A DNA stretch of 64,000 nt, from the NCBI RefSeq assembly GCF_016909185.1, contig NZ_JAFBFH010000016.1, forward strand, positions 1 through 64,000, in the 5' to 3' direction. The position numbers and the translations under genes are program-made. Numbering within the stretch: position 1 is the first letter of the stretch; each line of letters opens with the position of its first letter. This stretch comes from Siminovitchia thermophila (lineage in GTDB: Bacteria > Bacillota > Bacilli > Bacillales > Bacillaceae_C). The notes under the pieces are model-generated. The model was not told where the DNA came from, ran no database searches, and worked only from the letters and a program-made list of their open reading frames with translations. This document shows positions 36,539 through 47,652 of the stretch, one piece after another.

Positions 36539-37015
36539 GTGGGCTATTATTTGATTGCCTTATTTGTAGTTGTATTGGACCAAATTACAAAGTGGCTGAT
36601 CGTTCGTCATATGGAGATCGGGGAAAGCATTCCGATTCTTCCCAATCTGTTTCATATTACTTCACACCGCAACAGGGGAGCGGCCTGGGGAATATTAGAG
36701 GGGCAAATGTGGCTGTTTTATATTATAACCGTCATTGTGGTAGCGGGAATCATATATTATATGCAAACCCAAGTGAAAGGAAAGCCATTCTTTCAGATAA
36801 GCCTCGCTTTTATTCTCGGCGGAGCGATCGGGAATTTTATTGACCGCTTGTTTAGGAAGGAAGTCGTTGACTTTCTTGATACATATATTTTTGGCTACGA
36901 TTTTCCGATTTTTAATATAGCCGATTCCGCTCTGACGATCGGTGTTGTCCTATTGATGATTCAAATCTTTCGTGAAGACAGAAAAGAAAAGGTGAACGCG
37001 AATGAAAAAGGTTGA
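36539..37015 (+). CDS. lspA: Lipoprotein signal peptidase (signal peptidase II)
   Basis: This 158-residue membrane aspartic protease has four helices and removes signal peptides from prolipoproteins. Conserved boxes are [12 protein letters not shown], the [12 protein letters not shown] segment, [22 protein letters not shown] with the first catalytic Asp, and [14 protein letters not shown] with the second. The GTG at 36539, with GGGG at a suitable distance, gives the usual start; a TTG two codons earlier is too close to that site. The gene overlaps rluD by 14 bases. Confidence 0.95.
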   Translation: MGYYLIALFVVVLDQITKWLIVRHMEIGESIPILPNLFHITSHRNRGAAWGILEGQMWLFYIITVIVVAGIIYYMQTQVKGKPFFQISLAFILGGAIGNFIDRLFRKEVVDFLDTYIFGYDFPIFNIADSALTIGVVLLMIQIFREDRKEKVNANEKG

Positions 37016-37913
37016 GCATCTTGTTTCAAGTGAGGAAAACGGGGAACGGATTGACAAGTTGATTGCTTCCCTTGATGAACAATGGTCCCGTTCACAAGTC
37101 CAGCAATGGATAAAAGCTGGATTCGTTGAAGTAAATGCGGAACAAGTGAAGGCAAATTATAAATGTCAGACAGATGATGAGATCGCCATTTCTATTCCCG
37201 AACCAGAACTGCTTAATGTGGAACCGGAGGAAATGGATCTTGATATTTATTACGAGGATCAGGATGTGATCGTAGTCAATAAGCCTAAAGGCATGGTCGT
37301 GCACCCTGCGCCGGGCCACCCTTCCGGCACACTTGTAAATGGACTGATGGCTCATTGCAAAGATTTATCGGGTATTAATGGTGTGTTACGCCCCGGCATT
37401 GTTCATCGAATCGATAAGGACACATCGGGATTGCTGATGGTCGCCAAAAATGATCTTGCCCACGAACGGCTTGTCGATCAGCTTGTCAAAAAAACCGTCG
37501 TCCGGAAATATGTAGCGCTTGTTCACGGGATCATTCCCCATGATCATGGAACGGTCGATGCTCCGATCGGGCGAAATCCGGCCGATCGGCAAAGTATGGC
37601 GGTCACCGAAAAAGGCAAGCATGCTGTCACTCATTTTTCCGTAAAAGAAAGATTTGAACAATTTACATTGGCAGAATGCGAACTGGAAACAGGAAGAACC
37701 CACCAAATTAGGGTCCATATGAAGTATATCGGCTACCCGCTTGCAGGCGATCCGAAATACGGACCGAAACAGACGATTTCCGCGGACGGACAAGTGCTGC
37801 ATGCAGGAGTATTGGGTTTTCAACATCCGAGAACGGGAGAGTATTTGGAGTTCAACGCCCCATTGCCACAATATTTTGTTGCGCTTCTAAATAAATTGCG
37901 TCAGAATGATTGA
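37002..37913 (+). CDS. rluD: 23S rRNA pseudouridine synthase RluD-type (YlyB)
   Basis: This 303-residue RluA-family pseudouridine synthase has an N-terminal S4 domain (about 1-75; [20 protein letters not shown]) and a catalytic domain. The motif [17 protein letters not shown] carries the catalytic Asp near residue 140. Other signatures are [20 protein letters not shown] and [20 protein letters not shown]. It probably modifies 23S rRNA helix 69 sites. It starts within the end of lspA, with AAGGTGAAC before the ATG, as in the lspA-ylyB pair of B. subtilis. The pyr promoter begins at its stop codon. Confidence 0.94.
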   Translation: MKKVEHLVSSEENGERIDKLIASLDEQWSRSQVQQWIKAGFVEVNAEQVKANYKCQTDDEIAISIPEPELLNVEPEEMDLDIYYEDQDVIVVNKPKGMVVHPAPGHPSGTLVNGLMAHCKDLSGINGVLRPGIVHRIDKDTSGLLMVAKNDLAHERLVDQLVKKTVVRKYVALVHGIIPHDHGTVDAPIGRNPADRQSMAVTEKGKHAVTHFSVKERFEQFTLAECELETGRTHQIRVHMKYIGYPLAGDPKYGPKQTISADGQVLHAGVLGFQHPRTGEYLEFNAPLPQYFVALLNKLRQND

Positions 37914-37938
37914 CATATCCAAGCAACAAGTATATAGT
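37910..37938 (+). promoter_or_regulatory. Sigma-A promoter of the pyr operon
   Basis: TTGACA and TATAGT are separated by 17 bases. The -35 overlaps the rluD stop codon. Transcription would begin just ahead of the first PyrR attenuator. Confidence 0.85.
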
Positions 37939-37958
37939 TGGTATAGCTTAATAAATGC

Positions 37959-38076
37959 CTTTAAATTCGGTCCCGTGAGGCTGAGAAGGAACGTGTATAT
38001 AATGGGCAGCTCGTTTGTCGTGCCCGTTTAAGGAGAAATGCACCCTCTCGCCGCATTGGCAAGAGGGTTTTTCTAT
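37959..38076 (+). promoter_or_regulatory. PyrR-dependent attenuator upstream of pyrR
   Basis: CGGTCCCGTGAGGCTGAGAAGG is the conserved PyrR-binding loop (consensus ARUCCNGNGAGGYU) in the anti-antiterminator. It is followed by the terminator ACCCTCTCGCC / GGCAAGAGGGT with a T run at 38042-38073. With UMP bound, PyrR would hold the leader in the terminating form. Confidence 0.92.
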
Positions 38077-38176
38077 GTTTATAGAGCATGTTCAAACAGC
38101 ATAGTTTCGAATATCCCATTTCTCCGTTGCAGCAAGGCATGACGTCGTTCGCCGTCGAAGTACTCCTTCTTGTTGA

Positions 38177-38749
<573 letters not shown>

Positions 38750-38757
38750 TCCCTTTT

Positions 38758-38872
38758 AAATACAGTCCCGTGAGGCTGGCAAAGGGAGGTTTTATGGAAG
38801 CTGAATGTAACAGGCTTCTTTTCGCGAACCCTCTTTGCCGTGTTGGGCAAAAAGGGTTTTTTATTTTGACAG
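38758..38872 (+). promoter_or_regulatory. PyrR-dependent attenuator between pyrR and pyrB
   Basis: CAGTCCCGTGAGGCTGGC repeats the PyrR-binding loop, and AACCCTCTTTGCC / GGGCAAAAAGGGTT with a T run forms the terminator (38829-38868). B. subtilis has one attenuator before pyrR, one before pyrP and one before pyrB. With pyrP absent here, this site serves the gap between pyrR and pyrB. Confidence 0.92.
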
Positions 38873-38884
38873 AAAGACAGGTGA

Positions 38885-39766
<882 letters not shown>

Positions 39767-39779
39767 AAGGAGGATGGGC

Positions 39780-41066
39780 ATGAACTGGCTGATAAAAGAC
39801 GTAAAAATGCTTAATGATTTGGGAGAATTGAAGGATGTGGACGTCCGCATTCAGGATGGCATGATTGCCGAAGTGGGTTCTGATTTGGAAAGTGACGGAG
39901 AAGAAGAGTTTGCCGCGGAAGGGCTGCTTATATCGCCAGGATTTGTGGATCTCCACATCCATCTTCGGGAGCCCGGTGGCGAAGAAAAGGAAACAATTGA
40001 GACTGGAACAAAAGCAGCAGCCAAAGGCGGATTTACAACGGTAGCTTCCATGCCGAATACGAATCCAGTACCTGACAATGAAGAGCAAATGAGATGGCTC
40101 ATGCAACGCATTGAAGAAAAGGCGCATGTGAATGTTTTACCCTATGGCGCCATCACGGCTGGTTTAAAGGGAGAGGAACTGAATGATTTCGAGGCGCTAA
40201 AACAGGCGGGCGCATTTGCCTTTACCGATGATGGAGTGGGTATTCAATCGGCTGGAATGATGTATGAAGCCATGAAAAAAGCTGCCGCTATAGAGATGCC
40301 AATCGTAGCCCATTGTGAAGATAATTCACTTATTTACGGGGGAGCGGTTCACGAAGGAACCTTTTCAAAGCAATCAGGGATTCCCGGGATTCCTTCCATC
40401 TGCGAATCTGTCCAGATTGCCAGAGATGTGTTGCTGGCGGAAGCGGCTAACTGTCACTACCACGTTTGCCATATTAGCACGAAAGAATCTGTCCGTACTG
40501 TCCGGGATGCCAAGCGCGCTGGCATAAAGGTGACAGCTGAGGTATCTCCGCACCATCTGCTTTTATGTGATGAAGACATAAAAGGCGATGATGCCCATTA
40601 TAAAATGAATCCGCCGCTTAGGAGCAAAGAGGATCGAGAAGCTTTAATAGAGGGCTTGCTTGATGGGACAATTGATTTCATCGCAACGGATCATGCTCCC
40701 CATACTGCGTCAGAGAAAGCGAGAGGGATGAAGGCGGCTCCGTTTGGAATCGTCGGTTTGGAAACCGCATTTCCATTGCTCTACACGCACTTTGTCAAAC
40801 AAGGACTATGCACATTAAAACAGTTGATCGATTGGATGAGCGTCGCCCCTTCGAAAACTTTCAATTTGAAAAGTGGAACGCTGGAAACGGGCAAACCGGC
40901 CGACATCACGCTGATCGACTTGGAAAAAGAACAGAAAATTGATCCGGCAACGTTTGCTTCAAAAGGAAAAAACACTCCATTTGCAGGTTGGAGCTGCCAG
41001 GGCTGGCCTGTTGCAACATTTGTAAGTGGAAAGCTCACATGGGCGAAAGGACGTGATTGTGAATGA
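39780..41066 (+). CDS. pyrC: Dihydroorotase
   Basis: This 428-residue zinc amidohydrolase closes carbamoyl-aspartate to dihydroorotate. The metal motif is [19 protein letters not shown] (DxHxH). MPNTNPVPD, a metal-binding [17 protein letters not shown] and the catalytic Asp in [11 protein letters not shown] follow in order. The C-terminus has [23 protein letters not shown] (shown in part). AAAGGAGG precedes the ATG at 39780; the earlier open frame runs through pyrB and is not used. It overlaps carA by four bases. Confidence 0.97.
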   Translation: MNWLIKDVKMLNDLGELKDVDVRIQDGMIAEVGSDLESDGEEEFAAEGLLISPGFVDLHIHLREPGGEEKETIETGTKAAAKGGFTTVASMPNTNPVPDNEEQMRWLMQRIEEKAHVNVLPYGAITAGLKGEELNDFEALKQAGAFAFTDDGVGIQSAGMMYEAMKKAAAIEMPIVAHCEDNSLIYGGAVHEGTFSKQSGIPGIPSICESVQIARDVLLAEAANCHYHVCHISTKESVRTVRDAKRAGIKVTAEVSPHHLLLCDEDIKGDDAHYKMNPPLRSKEDREALIEGLLDGTIDFIATDHAPHTASEKARGMKAAPFGIVGLETAFPLLYTHFVKQGLCTLKQLIDWMSVAPSKTFNLKSGTLETGKPADITLIDLEKEQKIDPATFASKGKNTPFAGWSCQGWPVATFVSGKLTWAKGRDCE

Positions 41067-42163
41067 AACGGCAGCTTATTTTAGAAGATGGGACAACATT
41101 TATTGGCAAGGCGTTCGGAAGTGAAAAAGAGACATCCGGAGAAGTCATATTCAATACGAGTATGACGGGATACCAAGAAATCATTACAGACCCTTCCAAC
41201 TACGGGCAAATCGTTGCTTTCAGCTTTCCTCTTATTGGAAACTATGGCATCAACCGCGACGATTTTGAGACGATACAGCCGGTCGTCAAAGCGGTTATCG
41301 TAAAGGAAGCCGCCGAACAGCCGTCAAATTGGAGAAGCGGCATGTCGATCCACGAATTTTTGAAATTAAAAGATATCCCGGGGATCTCCGGAATCGACAC
41401 AAGGAAACTCATTCGCAAAATCCGGGCAAACGGACCGATGAAAGGCATCATTTGCGGTTTCGGAGAAAAAGTCGAAACTCACTTGTCGAGGCTGCAAGCG
41501 ATGGAAACATTGGTTGACCAAGTGAAGCAAGTATCAACCGTTAAACCGTATCCAGTACCGGGACGGGGACATAAAGTCGTTGTCATGGATCTTGGTCTCA
41601 AACATGGAATTTTGCGTGAGTTGACGAAAAGAGGCTGCGATGTAACCGTTGTTCCATATCACACGAATGCCAGTGATATTCTTTCATTGCACCCTGACGG
41701 AGTACTGCTCTCCAATGGTCCTGGTGATCCGCTTCATGTTCAAAAATTGGCGGATACAGTCCGGGTGATCCAACAGGAGATTCCGATATTAGGCGTCGGT
41801 TTGGGACATCAGCTTTTTGCTCTGGCAAACGGCTGCCAAACGAAAAAAATGACCATCGGCCATCGGGGTTCCAGCTATCCAGTAAAAGATATGGAAACGG
41901 GCAATGTCCTTTTTACTTCGCAAAACCACGGTTACGAAGTTGTGAAAGAAACGGTTGATGAAAATACCCTTTCTGTGACTCATGAAGAAATCAACAGCGA
42001 GTCTGTGGAAGGACTGGCCCATAAACAGTTTCCGGCATTTTCCGTTCAATTTAATCCGGAAGCATCCCCGGGGTCAGAAGATGCGAAATATGTTTTCGAT
42101 CAATTTTTAGCCATTATGGAGACCAACAAACGAAAGGTTGATGGGCATGCCAAAACGAACTGA
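41063..42163 (+). CDS. carA: Carbamoyl-phosphate synthase small subunit, glutaminase residues lost
   Basis: This 366-residue protein aligns with CarA/PyrAA throughout: [20 protein letters not shown], the class I amidotransferase strand [21 protein letters not shown] and TSQNHGYEV. The nucleophile elbow, normally GICLGHQ, reads GVGLGHQ, so the catalytic Cys is Gly246 (codon GGT at 41798). The catalytic His, normally in YHPEASPG, is Asn331 (codon AAT at 42053) in QFNPEASPG; the nearby Glu333 remains. Both members of the catalytic pair are thus changed in an otherwise intact gene. The subunit should be unable to release ammonia from glutamine, so the enzyme may use free ammonia. It overlaps pyrC by four bases and carB closely. 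Confidence 0.95.
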   Translation: MKRQLILEDGTTFIGKAFGSEKETSGEVIFNTSMTGYQEIITDPSNYGQIVAFSFPLIGNYGINRDDFETIQPVVKAVIVKEAAEQPSNWRSGMSIHEFLKLKDIPGISGIDTRKLIRKIRANGPMKGIICGFGEKVETHLSRLQAMETLVDQVKQVSTVKPYPVPGRGHKVVVMDLGLKHGILRELTKRGCDVTVVPYHTNASDILSLHPDGVLLSNGPGDPLHVQKLADTVRVIQQEIPILGVGLGHQLFALANGCQTKKMTIGHRGSSYPVKDMETGNVLFTSQNHGYEVVKETVDENTLSVTHEEINSESVEGLAHKQFPAFSVQFNPEASPGSEDAKYVFDQFLAIMETNKRKVDGHAKTN

Positions 42164-45100
42164 TATTGAAAGCATCTTGGTGGTTGGGTCAGGACCAATT
42201 GTCATCGGGCAGGCGGCAGAATTTGACTACGCCGGGACCCAAGCTTGTCTTGCTTTGAAAGAAGAAGGCTATAGAGTCATCCTGATTAACTCAAATCCGG
42301 CCACAATCATGACAGACTCTGAAATCGCAGATGCCGTTTATATTGAACCGCTGACAATCGAATTTGTCAGCCGGATTATTAGAAAAGAAAGACCAGACGC
42401 CATCTTGCCGACACTTGGCGGCCAAACAGGATTGAATATCGCAAAGCAGTTAGCGGAAGCAGGTGTGTTGGAAGAATGCGGTGTTGAGATTCTTGGCACA
42501 AAGTTGTCAGCCATCGAACAAGCTGAAGACAGAGAGCTTTTTAAGAAACTAATGAATGACTTGAATGAACCGGTTCCTGAAAGTGACATCGTCCATTCCC
42601 TCGAGGAAGCTGAGACTTTTACAGAGGAAGTAGGATTTCCAGTCATTGTTCGCCCGGCTTATACATTGGGGGGAACCGGCGGGGGGATTTGCCATAATAG
42701 AGAAGAGCTTATTTCCATCGTATCGAGCGGTTTAAAAAACAGCCCCGTCAACCAATGTCTCCTGGAAAAAAGCATTGCTGGTTTTAAAGAAATCGAATTT
42801 GAAGTAATGCGGGACTCTAATGATCAGGCGATTGTTGTCTGCCATATGGAAAATGTTGATCCGGTCGGCATCCATACCGGTGATTCCATTGTCGTTGCCC
42901 CCTGTCAAACATTAAGCGACAGGGAAGTACAGTTGTTAAGGAACACTTCATTAAAGCTGATCCGCGCCTTGGAAATTGAGGGCGGCTGTAACGTCCAACT
43001 CGCCCTGGATCCAAATAGCTACGAATATTATATTATTGAGGTGAATCCGCGTGTCAGCCGTTCTTCTGCTTTAGCCTCAAAAGCAACCGGATTTCCGATT
43101 GCGAAACTCGCGGCAAAAATAGCTGCGGGCTATACGCTCGATGAGCTGATGAATCCGGTAACGGGGAAAACGTATGCCTGTTTTGAGCCTGCCATTGATT
43201 ATGTCGTGACAAAAATACCGAGATGGCCATTTGATAAATTCGAGTCAGCCAATCGGTTGCTTGGTACGCAAATGAAAGCGACGGGCGAAGTGATGGCGAT
43301 CGGTCGGACATTTGAGGAATCACTGTTAAAAGCTGTTCGTTCGCTGGAAATCAGCCTCTACCACTTGGAACACGAGGAGGCAGGCGGTTACGAAGAGGAT
43401 ACATTTAAGTCAGAAATACAAAACGCCACGGACGAGCGCTTGTTTATCATAGCTGAAGCTTTAAGAAGAGGCATTTCCATTGAAACCATTCATGAATGGA
43501 GCCGGATTGACTTCTTTTTCCTTCATAAACTGAACAACATCATCCAACTTGAAGGAGAACTGCAAAAGGAAGCATTTTCTGTTGAATGGGCCAGACGTGC
43601 CAAAGAGATGGGATTTTCGGATTTTACAATAGGAAAACGATGGAACTGCACTGAAAAAGAGGTTTATGAGTGGCGGAAAGAGAACGGCATTATACCAGTC
43701 TATAAGAAAGTGGACACGTGTGCAGGGGAATTTGAATCAGAGACGCCTTATTTTTATGGCACATACGAGGAAGAAAATGAATCAGTTCAATCGACAAAAG
43801 AAAGTGTCATTGTCCTAGGATCTGGTCCGATCCGGATCGGGCAGGGAATCGAGTTTGACTATGCGACAGTACACAGCGTTTGGGCGATTCAGGAAGCCGG
43901 ATACGAAGCTATCATTATCAACAACAATCCCGAAACAGTTTCAACCGACTTTAGCATTTCTGACAAACTGTATTTTGAACCGCTGACAATCGAAGATGTG
44001 ATGCACATTATTGATTTGGAGCAGCCAATCGGAGTTGTTGTGCAGTTCGGTGGCCAAACAGCGATCAACCTCGCCGGCAGTCTTGCCGAACGTGGCGTAA
44101 ACATTCTCGGAACGTCACTTGAAAGCCTTGATCGGGCGGAAGACAGGGATAAATTTGAGCATGCGCTTGCTGAATTAAATATCCCGCAGCCTAAAGGAAA
44201 AACAGCATTTTCCGTGGAGGAAGCGGTAAAAATTGCAACAGATATCGGCTATCCGGTCCTTGTCCGCCCCTCGTATGTACTCGGCGGCCGGGCAATGGAA
44301 ATTGTGTATGAAGAAAAAGAACTGCTTCACTACATGGAACACGCAGTGAAAATTAATCCGGAACATCCGGTGCTTGTTGACAGATATTTAACGGGAAAAG
44401 AAATTGAAGTAGATGCCATTTCCGATGGCGAAAATGTATTTATCCCCGGAATCATGGAGCATATAGAGCGGGCCGGAGTCCACTCGGGAGACTCAATCGC
44501 TGTCTACCCACCGCAGCATATCAGCCGGGAGATGATGGATAAAATTGTCGATTATACGATTCGATTGGGCAAAGGCCTTGGAATTGTAGGGCTGTTGAAT
44601 ATTCAATACGTTGTATCGAATAATGAGCTTTATGTTATCGAAGTGAATCCGCGCTCCAGCCGTACGGTTCCGTTTTTGAGTAAAATAACAGGTGTGCCAA
44701 TGGCGAATATTGCTTCCAAAGTGATTCTTGGCGAAAGCCTGGCTTCTCTTGGTTATGGAACAGGACTGCATGAAGAGATAGATGGGGTGTATGTAAAGGT
44801 TCCGGTCTTTTCATTCGCCAAACTACGAAGAGTGGATATCAACCTTGGACCTGAAATGAAGTCCACCGGTGAAGTCATGGGGATAGATAGGACAATGGAA
44901 AAGGCGCTTTATAAAGGTCTTGTCGCTTCCGGTATTCAAATTAAAACGCACGGAGCCGTACTGATCACTGTTGCGGACAAAGATAAAGAGGAAGCAGCGG
45001 AGCTCGCTAAGAGGTTTGCAGCGATCGGCTATCAAATATTGGCTACAAGAGGAACAGCACAGTTTTTGACGAATTTCGGAGTAAAAGTGCAGCCGGTTGA

Positions 45101-45347
45101 TAAAATTGGTTCAGAAGGTCCCAACCTGCTGGATGTCATCCGCCAAGGCAATGCCCAACTTGTCATTAATACAATGACAAGAGGAAAGCAGCCCCGCCGT
45201 GATGGATTTAGAATCCGCAGGGAATCAGTGGAAAATGAAATACCTTGCTTAACGTCCCTTGATACGGCAAAAGCGATCCTTGATGTATTGGAATCAATGG
45301 TATTTTCTTCAGAACCGATGACTGGCGGCAAAAAGGTGGTTAACTAA
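42147..45347 (+). CDS. carB: Carbamoyl-phosphate synthase large subunit
   Basis: This 1066-residue subunit makes carbamoyl phosphate from bicarbonate, ammonia and two ATP. It has two homologous halves, each with a biotin-carboxylase-like N-lobe ([20 protein letters not shown] and [20 protein letters not shown]) and an ATP-grasp domain ([14 protein letters not shown] and [16 protein letters not shown]). The C-terminal regulatory MGS-type domain begins near residue 930. It appears complete and normal. The ATG at 42147 gives the standard MPKRTDIE start; two earlier starts overlap it. Its stop overlaps the pyrF start by a base, which leaves no room for pyrK-pyrD. Confidence 0.97.
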   Translation: MPKRTDIESILVVGSGPIVIGQAAEFDYAGTQACLALKEEGYRVILINSNPATIMTDSEIADAVYIEPLTIEFVSRIIRKERPDAILPTLGGQTGLNIAKQLAEAGVLEECGVEILGTKLSAIEQAEDRELFKKLMNDLNEPVPESDIVHSLEEAETFTEEVGFPVIVRPAYTLGGTGGGICHNREELISIVSSGLKNSPVNQCLLEKSIAGFKEIEFEVMRDSNDQAIVVCHMENVDPVGIHTGDSIVVAPCQTLSDREVQLLRNTSLKLIRALEIEGGCNVQLALDPNSYEYYIIEVNPRVSRSSALASKATGFPIAKLAAKIAAGYTLDELMNPVTGKTYACFEPAIDYVVTKIPRWPFDKFESANRLLGTQMKATGEVMAIGRTFEESLLKAVRSLEISLYHLEHEEAGGYEEDTFKSEIQNATDERLFIIAEALRRGISIETIHEWSRIDFFFLHKLNNIIQLEGELQKEAFSVEWARRAKEMGFSDFTIGKRWNCTEKEVYEWRKENGIIPVYKKVDTCAGEFESETPYFYGTYEEENESVQSTKESVIVLGSGPIRIGQGIEFDYATVHSVWAIQEAGYEAIIINNNPETVSTDFSISDKLYFEPLTIEDVMHIIDLEQPIGVVVQFGGQTAINLAGSLAERGVNILGTSLESLDRAEDRDKFEHALAELNIPQPKGKTAFSVEEAVKIATDIGYPVLVRPSYVLGGRAMEIVYEEKELLHYMEHAVKINPEHPVLVDRYLTGKEIEVDAISDGENVFIPGIMEHIERAGVHSGDSIAVYPPQHISREMMDKIVDYTIRLGKGLGIVGLLNIQYVVSNNELYVIEVNPRSSRTVPFLSKITGVPMANIASKVILGESLASLGYGTGLHEEIDGVYVKVPVFSFAKLRRVDINLGPEMKSTGEVMGIDRTMEKALYKGLVASGIQIKTHGAVLITVADKDKEEAAELAKRFAAIGYQILATRGTAQFLTNFGVKVQPVDKIGSEGPNLLDVIRQGNAQLVINTMTRGKQPRRDGFRIRRESVENEIPCLTSLDTAKAILDVLESMVFSSEPMTGGKKVVN

Positions 45348-46078
45348 TGGCAAACGTGCTTAGTAAAGAAAACAGGCCAATTATTGCCCTTGATTTTCCG
45401 GGAAAAGATGAGGCGGTAGACTTTTTACGCCTTTTTCCCGGGGAAGAACTTTTCGTAAAAGTGGGCATGGAGCTGTATTATCAAACGGGAGCAGATTTTA
45501 TCAAAGAATTAAAAAGAGCCGGACATTCCGTTTTTCTTGATTTGAAGCTTCATGATATTCCCAATACGGTGTACCGTGCCATGAAAGTATTGGCGAAGCT
45601 GGATATTGACATGGTGAACGTACATGCTGCCGGCGGGAGCAAAATGATGGAAGCAGCAGTGCACGGTCTGGAAGATGGGAGCGGCACCGGGCGCTCCCGC
45701 CCGGCAATCATTGCTGTGACACAATTAACGAGTACGAGCGAAGAACAAATGAAAACCGAGCAATTAGTTGACCGGCCTTTGCAGAAATCGGTCTTGCATT
45801 ATGCGCTACTCGCCAAAAGAGCGGGTCTTGACGGAGTTGTCTGTTCTGCCCATGAGGCAGGCCTCATTGCCGATGAAGCGGGATCTTCATTTTTGCGGGT
45901 AACACCGGGTATACGCCCTGAGGGACATGCAACTGACGATCAAAAAAGGGTTGTAACCCCTAAAGAAGCAAGAAAAATAGGGGCATCCTTGATTGTTGTT
46001 GGCAGGCCGATTACCCGTGCCGATCAACCCCGGTCGGCCTATCAAAAAGTCTTGAAAGAATGGGAGATGGGAAGATGA
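45347..46078 (+). CDS. pyrF: Orotidine 5'-phosphate decarboxylase
   Basis: This 243-residue TIM-barrel enzyme decarboxylates OMP to UMP. The active-site motif is [17 protein letters not shown], with the catalytic Asp-Lys network (about residues 64-74). [15 protein letters not shown] at the N-terminus, MVNVHAAGG, and VTPGIRPEG with [14 protein letters not shown] at the C-terminus bind substrate phosphate. The ATG overlaps the carB stop. It overlaps pyrE by four bases. Confidence 0.97.
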   Translation: MANVLSKENRPIIALDFPGKDEAVDFLRLFPGEELFVKVGMELYYQTGADFIKELKRAGHSVFLDLKLHDIPNTVYRAMKVLAKLDIDMVNVHAAGGSKMMEAAVHGLEDGSGTGRSRPAIIAVTQLTSTSEEQMKTEQLVDRPLQKSVLHYALLAKRAGLDGVVCSAHEAGLIADEAGSSFLRVTPGIRPEGHATDDQKRVVTPKEARKIGASLIVVGRPITRADQPRSAYQKVLKEWEMGR

Positions 46079-46704
46079 ACAGCTCTATAGCCGAGCACTT
46101 GCTGAATATCGGGGCGGTATTTTTACGTCCGAATGATCCATTTACGTGGTCGTCGGGGTTGAAATCACCCATTTATTGCGATAACAGGATGACGATGTCC
46201 TACCCGGAGGTAAGAAAAGAAATAGCGGCAGGACTGGCCGCGTTAATCAGAACCCATTTTCCGCAGGTGGAGATGATCGCCGGCACGGCAACGGCCGGTA
46301 TACCACATGCCGCATGGGTGAGCGATTTGCTGGATCTGCCGATGTGTTATGTGCGTTCCAAGGCAAAAGCGCACGGAAAAGGCAATCAAATTGAAGGAAA
46401 AGTGGAAAAGGGCCAACATGTCGTTGTTGTCGAAGATCTGATTTCCACAGGCGGCAGTGTTCTAACTGCTGTAGAGGCCCTGCGGGAAGCCGGATGCACT
46501 GTTCTCGGAACGGTCAGCATTTTTTCATACGAGCTTGAAAAAGGGAAGCGTCAATTAGAAGAGGCTGGGGTAAAAGCGGTATCGCTTGCAGGCTATTCGG
46601 ACTTGATTCAAACTGCTTTTGAGCAAAAAAGGATTTCCGAAGAAGACTTGAATGCCTTAAAAAAATGGAGGGAAAATCCCGAGGAATGGGCAAAAAGAAT
46701 GTAA
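46075..46704 (+). CDS. pyrE: Orotate phosphoribosyltransferase
   Basis: This 209-residue type I PRTase converts orotate to OMP. The PRPP motif is [22 protein letters not shown], and the flexible loop is [37 protein letters not shown] at the N-terminus is conserved. The ATG at 46075 lies in the ATGA overlap with pyrF, after GGGAGATGG. It is the last gene of the operon; a terminator follows. Confidence 0.97.
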   Translation: MNSSIAEHLLNIGAVFLRPNDPFTWSSGLKSPIYCDNRMTMSYPEVRKEIAAGLAALIRTHFPQVEMIAGTATAGIPHAAWVSDLLDLPMCYVRSKAKAHGKGNQIEGKVEKGQHVVVVEDLISTGGSVLTAVEALREAGCTVLGTVSIFSYELEKGKRQLEEAGVKAVSLAGYSDLIQTAFEQKRISEEDLNALKKWRENPEEWAKRM

Positions 46705-46708
46705 AGCA

Positions 46709-46744
46709 AAGGGGCTGTCCAATTTGGATGCCCTCCTTTTTTTG
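46709..46744 (+). terminator. Intrinsic terminator after pyrE
   Basis: GGGGCTGTCC pairs imperfectly with GGATGCCCTC around AATTT and is followed by a long T run. From here to 47203 I see no gene or RNA; the base composition becomes more AT-rich. Confidence 0.75.
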
Positions 46745-47203
46745 TGCTCAGAGGGGAAAGTTTCCGGGATGTGAAGCAAAAGTCGCAGTTCGTTTAACTT
46801 TAGATCAATAATGTGCGTTTCGAGGCGGAATAGGAACCCGACTACATATAGGCTAGGTATAATTGGCTGAGATTACCAAATCGATAGTTTTATAAGTAAA
46901 GTAGAAGAAAAGACTGCGCGTTTGGCTTGAAGTAAAGAGATGGTTAGTCCATCTGTTCGGTGATGTGGCAGCTAAACAGAAAGAAGTCAGCAGAGGCTGT
47001 AGTTTCCAACCAACCAGCTTCAAAGAAAAACACCTTTTGTTGAATTCGGCTTGCCGCTTCCAATCTTTTTGAAGCGTTAACCCAAAAGAGACCGCTCTAT
47101 GCGGCTGAATATTTTTAAAATCATACACTTCCCTCTGGTGAAAGTCTGGGATAAATTTGTCGAATTTTGAGTTAATCATTTTACAGAAAATTATGTTAAA
47201 ATA

Positions 47204-47232
47204 TTGACATCTTTCTTCACTCAAGTTACTAT
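47204..47232 (+). promoter_or_regulatory. Sigma-A promoter of the microcin C-like locus
   Basis: TTGACA and TACTAT are separated by 17 bases, about 60 bases before the small peptide gene. The leader between them contains the inverted repeat GTCAAAT (47244) and ATTTGAC just ahead of the ribosome binding site, which could affect translation. Confidence 0.75.
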
Positions 47233-47294
47233 GGTCTCTACATGTCAAATTGGTATTTCGCTGAATCCCGATTTGACTTTTGGGAGGTGAGCTT

Positions 47295-47360
47295 GTGCTA
47301 AAGATTAAACATGAAAAAAATGCTACCGAAGATCGCATCTGGTACGTGAAAAAAATCTAG
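47295..47360 (+). CDS. Small peptide, candidate RiPP precursor
   Basis: A GTG start at 47295 follows a perfect GGGAGGTGA at a four-base spacing and opens a 21-residue peptide (MLKIKHEKNATEDR then IWYVKKI). It is basic and lies directly behind a strong promoter and ahead of a perfect-palindrome hairpin and an MccB-like gene. This is the position of the mccA precursor in microcin C-type operons. The MLKI start recalls, from memory, the B. amyloliquefaciens precursor of that family. Against it, those peptides end in Asn, which MccB modifies, whereas this one ends in Ile. It is too short for ordinary gene prediction. Its expression is well supported by the signals; its role is inference. Confidence 0.55.
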   Translation: MLKIKHEKNATEDRIWYVKKI

Positions 47361-47379
47361 TGTTGTTTGACTTTTCAAT

Positions 47380-47410
47380 GGCGATATTTCTAGAAATATC
47401 GCCACCCTTT
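47380..47410 (+). terminator. Perfect palindrome hairpin between peptide and enzyme genes
   Basis: A perfect 24-bp palindrome, left half GGCGATATTTCT (47380-47391) mirrored exactly by the right half, forms a ten-pair stem with a CTAG loop and is followed by ACCCTTTT. It looks like a partial terminator or an RNA-stabilising hairpin. Microcin C operons carry a similar hairpin between mccA and mccB, giving much more peptide transcript than enzyme transcript. Confidence 0.7.
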
Positions 47411-47440
47411 TAAGTATTAACCTTTTAGGAGGCTGAAATG

Positions 47441-47641
47441 ATGAAAAAGCCCGGCATTAAAAGTGAGTACATCTGTATACTACAGGGGAACATTCTTAGT
47501 ATAGGTCGTGGAACAGATAAATTTAAAATTGAAGATGTAAATGATGAAATCATTAATTTTATTGAAATGTTAGACGGAGAACATACATACGAAGATATTT
47601 GTAATAAATTTCCGCTGGGAAAAAATGGCTACAACAATTAG
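47441..47641 (+). CDS. N-terminal (RRE/PqqD-like) segment of an MccB-like enzyme, frame broken
   Basis: This segment of 66 codons starts after AGGAGG (an ATG at 47438 is also possible). The sequence SEYICILQGNILSIGRGTDK with a following DEIINFIEMLDGEHTYEDIC resembles the small winged-helix peptide-recognition domains at the front of ThiF-type RiPP enzymes. The frame stops at TAG 47639. In the -1 frame the sequence reads on without interruption (KKWLQQLDEFDLLRDFD) into the adenylating domain. Joined at the GGGAAAA sequence, the product would be 347 residues, almost exactly the length of E. coli MccB (350). So this is probably the first part of one gene, broken by a mutation or read through by -1 frameshifting. 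Unshifted, it ends GKNGYNN. Confidence 0.7.
   Translation: MKKPGIKSEYICILQGNILSIGRGTDKFKIEDVNDEIINFIEMLDGEHTYEDICNKFPLGKNGYNN
47617..47623 (+). other. Slippery heptamer at the frame break
   Basis: In the zero frame the codons read CTG GGA AAA AAT, giving G GGA AAA, a classical X XXY YYZ -1 frameshift heptamer, inside a run of six A. A slip here joins the two halves of the MccB-like protein. A simple one-base change in the A run (real mutation, phase variation or sequencing error) would have the same effect. Confidence 0.6.
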
Positions 47642-47652
47642 ATGAGTTTGAT

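Noticed and set aside
47242-47301. 19-codon frame (MSNWYFAESR...) as an alternative precursor peptide
   Set aside because: It has no Shine-Dalgarno and its reading overlaps the strong ribosome binding site of the peptide at 47295; it ends in Cys, not Asn.
46853-47338. 161-codon minus-strand frame opposite the microcin C-like promoter
   Set aside because: No start signal, no recognisable domain, and it would run through the promoter and peptide gene on the other strand.
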